64,000 bases of DNA from Anaerolineae bacterium (GTDB lineage: Bacteria > Chloroflexota > Anaerolineae > Promineifilales > Promineifilaceae), in NCBI GenBank assembly GCA_023384415.1, contig JAHDWJ010000001.1:289713-353712 (forward strand), given 5' to 3'. The notes beneath the pieces are model-generated. The model saw only the letters and a list, made by a program, of their open reading frames with translations. It made no database searches and had not been told where the DNA came from. Below, piece after piece: positions 1 through 9,400 of this stretch. The translations under genes and the position numbers were made by a program. Within the stretch, counting starts at the first letter, position 1. Every line of letters starts with the position of its first letter.

Positions 1-1246
1 GCCTACTCCCCCTCCGCTCAGCGGTGTGATCACAACGCCACCGGGGACGCAGGCGCGGCCGCCATTGGATAAAACTCAGGTTGTCACGCCCCCAGATAAA
101 ACGATGGTGGCGACTCCTGTAGGTGTAGACACTGGCAGCCGTGGGGTTAATGGGGGCAGCGGCCGCAAAATACCCTGGGTCCTGATTGGCGGCGTAGCGA
201 TGGTATTGCTGCTGCTGGCTGTTGCTTTTGGAGGGTATGCCCTGGCCCAAGTCCGGAACGATGACGCTTCCACCCCTACTTCGGCCCTGGCTGCCGTGAC
301 CGAAGAGACCCCTGAACCAACCCTGACTGAGGCCCCAGCCGTTATAGATAATCCGACAGAAACGGTTGCACCAACCTCTACGCCTACCACAACCCCTACG
401 TTGACACCGACAACGGTTGTTGATGAGCCACCCACCTTAGCGCCTACCTTTACGGCCACTACAGATGCTACTGCTACGCACACTGCTCTTTGTCTGGCTA
501 ATCCGGCAGTGCGGGTGGTGAACTACTACACTTACCAAAATACGCAAAGTAAATCGGCCCCGGTCAACGTCAGCAATATGCGTCTGAATTTTGTTCTGGA
601 AAATAATGGTACGCAAGGGTGTTCCTGGCCAACGGATTTGCAGTTGGTTTATGTAGAGGGACGCGATTTTGGGTTGAGTCAGCCAGTGGTGGTACCTGGT
701 GGGTTGGCTCCCGGAGCCAATACGACCATTACGGTAAATAATTTGCGTACGCCGGCTCAATCTGGCAGTTATGAGAGTACCTGGCAGCTAAAGACCAGTG
801 ATGGGGAGTTGTTTGGTCCACCTATTGTCTTTACGCTGACTATTTTTGTGCCGACAACACCAACCCCTACTCCGTCTCCCACTCCGGCTGTCACGCCAAC
901 ACCCGCGGCCGCGCTCAACTTTACTTGGGCTATCGCCTCTTGTGAATACCCTGGCGGGGCTGATACGGCTCAGGAATTCCGCTGCACCCTGTTCATTACA
1001 CCATCTGGAGGGAGCGGGCTGTACACGATTGAGGTGTTTGATGCCACTCCGCCCACCCGTTATGAGAGGCGTACAGGTGGCGTTCAGCATTATATTAATG
1101 GTCGTCGCTGTTTCCCCTGGATTAACGAAGTTAATGTCATTGACGAGAACACGGGCATAAAAGTGACTCAGAATATTTATTTTGATCCCAAAGTGGGACC
1201 GTACTTCCCTGGTGGACAGGGATGCAAGATGCCGGGTGAGACGTGA
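1..1246 (+). CDS. Membrane protein with NBR1-type Ig-like domain (5' partial)
   Basis: The frame is open from the window edge, so the gene is cut at its 5' end; the first possible internal start is the GTG at 26. Numbering from that GTG, a Pro/Thr-rich cytoplasmic stretch is followed by one membrane segment (about residues 50-73) and a long Thr/Pro linker. An Ig-like domain at about 155-275 carries features I recognise from the NBR1 Ig-like family (ENNGTQGCSWP, VPGGLAPG, STWQLKTSDG). A second PT linker leads to a Cys-containing C-terminal domain (about 297-406) that I do not recognise. The linker-membrane-linker arrangement resembles the kinase-WD40 protein at 44827, so the missing N-terminus could be a Ser/Thr kinase; this is inference only. 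The extracytoplasmic part probably binds a ligand or surface partner. Confidence 0.7.
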   Translation, partial: PTPPPLSGVITTPPGTQARPPLDKTQVVTPPDKTMVATPVGVDTGSRGVNGGSGRKIPWVLIGGVAMVLLLLAVAFGGYALAQVRNDDASTPTSALAAVTEETPEPTLTEAPAVIDNPTETVAPTSTPTTTPTLTPTTVVDEPPTLAPTFTATTDATATHTALCLANPAVRVVNYYTYQNTQSKSAPVNVSNMRLNFVLENNGTQGCSWPTDLQLVYVEGRDFGLSQPVVVPGGLAPGANTTITVNNLRTPAQSGSYESTWQLKTSDGELFGPPIVFTLTIFVPTTPTPTPSPTPAVTPTPAAALNFTWAIASCEYPGGADTAQEFRCTLFITPSGGSGLYTIEVFDATPPTRYERRTGGVQHYINGRRCFPWINEVNVIDENTGIKVTQNIYFDPKVGPYFPGGQGCKMPGET

Positions 1247-1258
1247 TCCGTGATGAGT

Positions 1259-1289
1259 GAGGCGTGAGCATTTCCACTGATCACGCCTC
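1259..1289. terminator. Hairpin between convergent genes
   Basis: A perfect 9-bp stem (GAGGCGTGA / TCACGCCTC) with a 13-nt loop lies just after the stop at 1246 and before the convergent stop at 1299. There is no strong T-tract. It may act as a weak bidirectional terminator. Its left arm is part of a short heptamer-like run (cgtgatc cgtgatg agtgagg cgtgagc). Confidence 0.4.
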
Positions 1290-1298
1290 GCTTGTCAA

Positions 1299-2267
1299 TT
1301 ATTCTCCCTGGTGTAACTCTTTTAATCTATCCAGCTTCTTCTTTGTTTCGCGCCAGGTAATTTTAGATAGCCCCAGCCGCTGGCGAATCTCATCCGGTTC
1401 GGTACCTCGTTTAGAATCGGCCAGAGCCGAAGCCCAACGTAAATTCTCAAAGGAGAGCAGCCCCTGCTCCAGGCCACAAGCCATCCCCACATCGGTTAAA
1501 ATATATTCTAAGTTACGCGCCGTACAGGTGAAGAGGGTATCGGTGGGCTCATACTGCCGGGTATATTCATCTAACACTTTGAGCCATTCTGGCTCCAGGC
1601 CAACTTTACGCTCTTTGACCCGCAGGCGGGGGTTTTTGTAGCGGATAAAGAGAAATGGGTCGCCAGGGTTGGAGCGGTCTATATGGTTGGGGACGATGGC
1701 CATGGCTTCCCCTTTTTTGATGCCGGTTTGCAGGAGGAGAGTGAGGAGAAGGTGCGGCCGCGCATCTGCTTTTTGTCGGGGTGCCCCTTTACGCCACCGC
1801 TCTGTCACCGCCAGGGCCTGGGCCAACTGCTCCTCGGTGGGGATGTGGGGCAGTGGGCTGGTGACGCTGCTTTGGATGACTGCGGCCGCTGGGTCCAACA
1901 CCAGCACCCCCGATTTTTGCAGCCAGCCAAAAAACACTTTGATAGAGGTAACGCGCCGGGCATACGATTTGGGGCTGCACGGCACATCACGATCATAGAG
2001 CAGCCAATGGAGAAAATCGTTCAGGTTTTTGGTGCCAACTTCGTTAATGGGCTGGCCAATCCCCAGATATTTGCCCAGGAGACGGATGTCACTGGCAAAC
2101 GCTTTGATGGTATTTTGGGCGAACCCCTCATCTTGCATGTGTTGTTCAAACTGCCCCAACGCCGCCTTCAAGGATGAGTCTCCGGTAAGTGGTGGCAGGG
2201 TGAGAGGGGTCTGCTCTGGTAGTGTCCCTTTGGGAAAGAGGGGGTCTTGTTTCTCAGGTTGAGCCAT
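1299..2267 (-). CDS. Tyrosine-recombinase-fold protein with degenerate active site
   Basis: An N-terminal SAM-like core-binding domain (about residues 30-115) and a C-terminal domain follow the phage-integrase/XerD layout. The catalytic signature is broken. The first Arg position reads TGIKKGE (Lys for Arg). The usual HxLRH box reads FENLRWA (His lost, Arg kept). In LGLSKITWRETKKK both the conserved His and the Tyr nucleophile are replaced. DNA binding without strand cleavage is therefore likely, perhaps as a structural or regulatory protein. I chose the ATG at 2267 because GGAG lies 6 nt upstream; an ATG at 2279 is also in frame. There are no att-like repeats or other mobile-element genes beside it, so it does not mark an active element. 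The 3' end is convergent with the previous gene. Confidence 0.65.
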   Translation of the reverse strand: MAQPEKQDPLFPKGTLPEQTPLTLPPLTGDSSLKAALGQFEQHMQDEGFAQNTIKAFASDIRLLGKYLGIGQPINEVGTKNLNDFLHWLLYDRDVPCSPKSYARRVTSIKVFFGWLQKSGVLVLDPAAAVIQSSVTSPLPHIPTEEQLAQALAVTERWRKGAPRQKADARPHLLLTLLLQTGIKKGEAMAIVPNHIDRSNPGDPFLFIRYKNPRLRVKERKVGLEPEWLKVLDEYTRQYEPTDTLFTCTARNLEYILTDVGMACGLEQGLLSFENLRWASALADSKRGTEPDEIRQRLGLSKITWRETKKKLDRLKELHQGE

Positions 2268-2366
2268 AACAATCTCCATTTTTTCGTATAGATGGTAAAA
2301 GGGTAACGAATTTGGTGGAGGTTGTCAAGGGATGCGAGTGTGCGAGCGGGCGGGTAAGGCAACTGC

Positions 2367-3146
2367 TCACTGCCATCCCGGTGGTCGTTTTTCCAGGAAG
2401 GCGCGTAACCCTTCCTGCCCTTCTGGGCTGGCCCGGCGGTGAGCGATGAGCTGGGCGGTAGTTTCGCGCATGGCCTCTTTAGGCTGGTAGGCAACGGTGC
2501 GGATAAGCTGCTTGGCGGCCGCGCTTGCGCCAGGCGCCGCCAGCAACAGTTGTTCTACTCGTTCCCCCACCTTCTCATCCAGGGCAGCCTCATCGGCGGC
2601 CAGGTGGTGAACCAGGCCAATGTGCCGGGCATGAGCCGCTGAAAACCGCTCCCCGGTGAGAAACAACTCTCGCCCCTGGCTAACCCCAATTTTGGCCAGG
2701 ACAAACGGGGAGATGACGGCGGGGATAATTCCCAGGCGAACCTCGCTGAAAGCAAAGGTGGCCCGCTCAACAGCGACTACGATGTCGCAGCAGCTCACCA
2801 GGCCGGCCCCCCCACCGATGGCGGCGCCGTTGATGCGGCCGATGACTGGTTTGGGACAGCTATCAACGGCGTTCATCAGGTCAAAGATGGCCTGACTGTC
2901 GGCCAGATTTTCGGCGAAGGTGTAGGACGCGGCCGCGTGCATGAATGAGACATCAGCCCCGGCACAAAAGCTGCGGCCGCGGCCCGTCAATATCACCACC
3001 CGTACTGTTTCATCCTGCCCTACGGTTTGGAAAGCCTCAGTCAGCCCGGCAATAAGCTGGGGGTTAAAAGCGTTGTGGCTTTCAGGCCGGTTTAGAGCAA
3101 TGGTAGCCAGCGGGGGGGTAAGGGTTAATTCGATAAATGAAGTCAT
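2367..3146 (-). CDS. Enoyl-CoA hydratase/isomerase family protein, methylglutaconyl-CoA hydratase-like
   Basis: This 259-residue crotonase-fold protein shows the oxyanion-hole regions GRGRSFCAGADVS and INGAAIGGGAGL and the catalytic-Glu region FAFSEVRLGIIPAVISPF. The first of the two Glu residues of classical enoyl-CoA hydratase is replaced (GGAGLVSC where GGGCELA is usual), while the second (SEVRLG) is kept. That combination and the IPAVISPFV string resemble methylglutaconyl-CoA hydratases of leucine breakdown, but I cannot assign the substrate. The start is supported by GAGG about 7 nt upstream (minus strand). It lies 99 nt upstream of the recombinase-fold gene on the same strand, with no functional link visible. 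Confidence 0.8.
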   Translation of the reverse strand: MTSFIELTLTPPLATIALNRPESHNAFNPQLIAGLTEAFQTVGQDETVRVVILTGRGRSFCAGADVSFMHAAASYTFAENLADSQAIFDLMNAVDSCPKPVIGRINGAAIGGGAGLVSCCDIVVAVERATFAFSEVRLGIIPAVISPFVLAKIGVSQGRELFLTGERFSAAHARHIGLVHHLAADEAALDEKVGERVEQLLLAAPGASAAAKQLIRTVAYQPKEAMRETTAQLIAHRRASPEGQEGLRAFLEKRPPGWQ

Positions 3147-3408
3147 TATGGGCCTCGGCAGCGTTTTTTTGCGTTTCCTGGTGTAAGGTCACAACCAGTC
3201 AACTATATTATTCTATCTGGCGAACTGCGTTGGGAACAAATTTGAGGCAATGACAAAAAGCAATAGTAACTTTTTCTTACGGTTATTTGTTTTGTAAGAT
3301 TAGGGGGGTATCCTTGTCAAAATTTGTTGCCCAAGACAATCTACCTGTCGTGCTAAACTAAATATCAACTTGCCGCACAACCCAGGGAGACTTCATAGGA
3401 GTTTAAAG

Positions 3409-6400
3409 ATGAAGCCATCTACTGCTGGCCGCTGTTTTCGTGTTCTGAGCGTCGTTGTCGCTATTGCCGTATTTCTGTCGGTGCTCGTGCCAACTGTGCG
3501 TAATAAATTATTGGCTGATGTGATTAAAAATGTGGAAGCGGGGGAGGAGGTTACAAATTTTCCTCTTTTGCCCCACCTGCTTTATCTCCCCTCAATATTA
3601 ACCCCACCCTACGTTATAGAAACGACCATTCCCTTAACTGGTGGCAGCCTGATTGCTCCAGAATATGGGTTTATTCTCACGGTTCCGGCTAATTATTACA
3701 GTGAACCGTTACGTTTTGTTTATGTTGCGCGGCCGGCACCAGTTATAAACGGCACTTATATCTGGCATTCTGCGTTTGATTTGCATGCGTATGCGGCTGA
3801 TGGAATAGAAATCACCCAATTTGATGAGCTGCTTACTCTGGCGCAGACCTACGATGAAACCATCCCAAATAATATTAACCCAGATGATCTCTACCTGGCG
3901 TACCAAGGGGAAGATGGCAATTGGGTCGCATTGCCGTCGGTGGTGGATGTAGATGGACAAAAGGTAACGGCCGTTACTGATCATTTCACTCCCTTCGCCC
4001 TGATGGCTCCTGCTGATTCTGTTCCCTATGAAGTTGGTATTAGAGATCCTGTGGTCGGCCCCGAATATTTTACAGATGCATTTCGTGCGGCATATCACCG
4101 TAATGGGGGTGAATCAGAAATTGGATTACCGTTTGGGTTTGTACATCGCTATTTTGAAGATGGGGGTGATGACGATAGTACAAATCCATGGATTCAAGAT
4201 TTTAACTGGGCCAGTATTATTTATAACCCCGATACTGGGACAGCTTATTACATTCAAGGTGAGTATATCAGTAAGTACGTTAATTCAGGCGGGCCAGGTG
4301 GTTTTCTTGGTTTGCCTGTGAGTGATCGCTTTACCCCACCAGATAGTGCTATATTGATGGATAAACATACTGATTTCATGGAGAATGAAGTACAGCAGTT
4401 TGAATATGGCTTTATTGGCGAGGATAGCAATGAAAGTAATGGCAGTGGGTTTATGGCAGTGCGTTATTACCCGATTTTTTCAGGGGCCGACATTTCTGTT
4501 GAATGGTACGATCCGGATCCAGGTAACGGTATCCCGGAAGTAAAAGCTCGCGTCACATTAACTACCCGTGATGTCTTTGGTCATCCATCTTATAACGATA
4601 AAAGAGAAGCAGGACCAGCAGACATCTGGATCGAAGCTGATGATAATTACTTTGATGGTTGGGTTCCGGGTCAAGGCTCAGAGCCTAAAATTTGGGAAAA
4701 CCTCGATCCGGTAGGGGAGTTTTCCTTCCGGCTTGAAGCCTGGGTAAATGGAGCAGGGGGGTACCAGGCTGGTTATCTTGCCTGTGATTCCTACAAGAAG
4801 GAGCAAGCGGAAGAACCCCCTTCTTCTTATCTATTCGGGCCAATTCCGTTAAGTGTAAATGGATACTCAAACTCTTGGAGCTATGATTGTACCGGTTTTG
4901 GCGGTGGCGGTGGCTATAATGATACCATATCCCCTACTATCACACATTCTCCTGCAGATGACGTATGGCAAAATGGCCATGGTTGGGCGCAAATAGATGC
5001 ACATGTTTCTGATAATGTTCGGGTTGCATACACAACGCTATATGTAAACGGACAGGCATACCCCATGACCCTCTGGGCGGGTAACGTTATCTCTGGGACT
5101 TACGCCAGAGTTGTACCGCTAAGGCTGGGACAAAACGAATATTATTTTGAAGCATATGACACCTCTGGTAACCGGGCGCGTTTGCCTGAAAATGAGGGTG
5201 AATTCTTCCATGTTTATGCTACCCAAGATGCTGATTTTGGCTTCCGCCCTGATATGGGTTACAGCGATGATCCGGTGAACACTGGATTGGGGAACTTTGT
5301 TTTCAACTATGTGGATGTGGAAATCCCGGCGTTGGGGCCAGGTATTGTCATTGAGCGATGGTTTAACCACCAAAGCCGCTATAACGGTCTCTTTGGTATT
5401 GGCTGGACTTTTGCCTACGATATGCGCCTGCAACTGGTTGATAATCTGCTTCTGAGCGGGGCGCAACTGCGTTATGGGGATGGGCATACGGTTAATTTTG
5501 CCCGCAATGGAACTGGGGAGTTTGTTTCTGATGATACACCTCACGATATTTTGCGGGAAATAGGGGGTGAGTATGTCCTGATAACGAAACAAGATATTAA
5601 CTACCATTTCAATGCAAACGGCCGTCTCACGCGGATTAGTGATGATGACGGGAACAGCATTATTTTTGCTTATTCAGGTGAGGTATTGAGCAGCCTGACC
5701 GATGCTTCTGGGCGCGTTCTCACATTTACATATGAAGATGGACGCATCATGGCGATAGATGTGCCTGATTATGGCACACTCACTTATGAGTACATTGATG
5801 GCCGCTTAATTGCCGCCACAGATACAGAGGGCAATGTCTCGCAATACAGCTATGATGATGAAGGCTGTATCCTTTCGATTACGTCGCCAAATGGAAACCC
5901 ATTCTTAAATTCACAGACCTGTGACGAAGATGGTCGGGTTACTTACCAGCTTGGGGGAACGGGGTATGTCAACCAGTTCAGTTATGACGATGACGTAACG
6001 ACTATTACTGACCCCTATGGTAATGTGACCACCCACGTTTATGATGAAGAATTTCATCTTATTGAGAATCGGGATGCGTTGGGCAACTCCATTTTCTACA
6101 CCTATAGCGAAGACCATTTGCCGTTGTCAATAACAGATAAAAATGGCAACACAACGACTTATACCTATGACGAGCGGGGCAACCTGCTCACGGTAACCGA
6201 TCCTCATGGAAATGTCACAATCTATACCTACGATGCTGATGACAATGTTTTAACCCGTACTGATGCTCTGGGGAATCTATTTACCTATGAATACGATGCC
6301 GAGGGGCATCTGGTGCGTTCGATTGCGCCTGATGGGGGGGTGGTTGAGCATAACTATAATGACGAAGGGCTGCTCATTCGCACTGTGGATGAGCTGGGGA

Positions 6401-9400
6401 ATGCCACTGAAACGACATACAATGCTCAAGGATTGCCAGTTGCCGTAACCGATGCTTTGGGTAATACAGCCACCATGACTTATGATGCGGCCGGTCATAT
6501 ATTGTCGCTGACCGATGCTTCTGGTCATACATCCACGTATCAATACAACAGCCGTGATTTAGTAACAGTGGTGACTGACCCTGAAGGGTACACCACAATT
6601 TATGAGTATGATTCTGACCGCAACTTGATCGGTGAAACGAATCAGGATGGGTATGTCAAGACCTATACTTATGATGAAAACGGCCGTCTAGTAGCTGAAA
6701 CTGATTGGGCTGGCAATGTAACGACTTACGAATATGATGATTTAGGGCGAAAAACAAAGGAGACCGATCCCCTCGGTTATTCAATTGTTTATGTTTACGA
6801 TGAAGTAAGCAATTTAGTAGCCAAGACGGACAAGCGAGGCGCTACAACCACCTATACCTATGATGCTAATGGGAATCGGCTCAGCGAGACAGATGCTTTA
6901 GTCAATACCACTTTCTATGTCTATGATGAATTGAACCAATTGGTCGAAGTTCATTACCCTTGCGACTGTCCCAGCCGTGTTGAGTACACCACCTATGATC
7001 CGCTCGGCCGTATCTCATCCCGGACAGATGCCAACGGAAACGTCACTATGTTTGAATATGATGCGTTAGGCTGGGAAACCAAACGGGTTGATGCTCTGGG
7101 TTATGAAACTATCAAGATTTATGATCTGGGTGGCAATCTCATTACGGAAATAGATGCGCTGGGGCATGAGACACAGTATGAATATGATGCTTTGAACCGA
7201 GTTGTTACCACTACCAATCGTTTGGGATATACAGTGATAAACACGTATGATGAAACTGGGCGGTTAATTGCCAGGACAGATCAAAGGGGTAACACTACCC
7301 ATTACGTTTATGATGGCAATAATCGTCTGGTTGAGATGATTGATCCTTTGGGTGGGGTGACTTCATACAGCTATGATGGGCGAGGCAACCGGCTGGCGAT
7401 GACCGATGCGCGTGGTCACACCAGTTACTTTGTGTATGATGCCAACAGCAATTTGATTAGTGAAACAAATCCGCGTGGGTATACGACTACCTATAGCTAT
7501 GATGCCCGAAACCAACGGCTGACAACGGTTGATGCGCTGGGGGGGATTACCAGCTATACCTATGACCCCGCCGGAGCATTACTGACGGAAACGGATGCGT
7601 TGGGTTATACCCGGACGACCACCTATGACATCCTGGGGCGGACGGAAACAGAGATGGATCGCAATGGCAACGTGACGACCTATGTTTATGATGCCGCCGG
7701 TAATATCAGTCAGGTAATTGATGCTTTGGGTGGTATCACCAGTTACACCTACGATCCGAACAATAACCGACTGACAGAGACGAACGCGCTTGGTCATGCC
7801 ACTACCTATCTATATGATGCCTTGAATCGCCAGATAACTGTCATTGATGCGCTGTCCGGTGTTTCAACGCGGGATTATGATGCCCTGGGACGGTTAATAG
7901 AGATGGTGGATGCCAATGGTCAGGCAACAACCTATCTTTATGATGCGGAAGGGCAACGGATTGCCACGACCGACGCTTTAGGGCATACCAGCACAACCGA
8001 ATATGATCCGGCCGGGAATGTGATTCGTGAGGTTGATCGCAATGGCAATATAACCCTGTATGAATATGATGCCCTGAACCGCCAGACGGCCGTGACCAAT
8101 GGGCTGGGGCATACTGCTTTCACGGTGTACGATGAGGCAGGCAATGTCGTGGCCCGAACCAATTTCCGAGGATATACGACTACTTTTGAGTATGATGAAA
8201 ACAACAATTTAATCCGGCAAACGGATGCGTTGGGAGGCGTTACCACTTATGAATATGATGCCTTAGACCGCCAGATTAGCATGAGTGATGCCAACGGGCA
8301 TACCACCAGCCGCAGTTACAATGCTGTGGGCAGCCTGACAGCGGTTACTCTGCCAGAAGGTCAGGTTTCCAGCTATAGCTATGATGGGGAACGCAATCGT
8401 ATCAGCTTTACCAATGGGCGTGGCTTCACCACACAGTATGAATATGATGCGCTCAACCGGCAGGTAAGGATGATTGATCCGCTGGGGCATGTAACCAGCA
8501 CGGTTTATGATGCCATTGGGCAGGTGGTCGGCGATGTAGATGCCAATGGCAATGGCAATGTTTATACCTACGATGCCCTGGGGCGGCTGATAGGCGTGAC
8601 CGATGCGTTGGGGTACACAACGATTTATATCTATGATGCGGTTGGTAATCGTTTAGGCAAGCTGGATGCGAACGGTCATCTCTCCGTTTTCAGTTATGAT
8701 GCCCTAAATCGCCTGATATTAGAGGCCAATGCCGAAGGGGATACCTGGCTTTTCAGCTATGACTCGGAAGGAAATTTGATTGAACGGCTTGATGCCAATG
8801 GTCAGCTGACCCATTATGTGTTTGATGCTGTTCACCAATTGGTTGCTATTCAGTATCCCGATCCTGCCCAAAATGTGTCTTATGGGTATGATGAAAATGG
8901 CAATCTGGTTCAAATCGTTGACCCAGTTGGCACAACCTCACTGGTTTATGACCCGTTAGATAGAGAAGTGAGCAAAACGGATGGTTACGGCCGTCTCACC
9001 CACAATGGCTATGATGCAGTAGGCAACCGGATCAGCCTCACCTATCCTGATGGCAATGTAATGACCTATATCTACAACGCCAACGATTGGCTGGTGTCGG
9101 TGGTTGAGCCACAAAATGGGCAGACCAGCTACAGCTATGAGGATGACGGGCAGGTACGCACAATTGACAAAGCCAACAACACCTGGGAATCGAATGTGTA
9201 TGATGCTGCTGGCCGCCTGACACGACTCTTTAACGGCACACATCACGGCGGCGGGGGTGTTGTTACGGCTTATGATTACACCTTAGACGCAGTGGGCAAT
9301 CGTCTGCAAATTATTGAGCAATATACGCAGGGCCAGGTACGTACCAATGTCAAGACATATACTTACAACAACCGGTACGAGCTATTAGAAGCGGTTGAAC

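Noticed and set aside
1299-2267. Active integrase of a mobile element
   Set aside because: Catalytic residues are substituted, and no att repeats, excisionase or cargo genes are found beside it.
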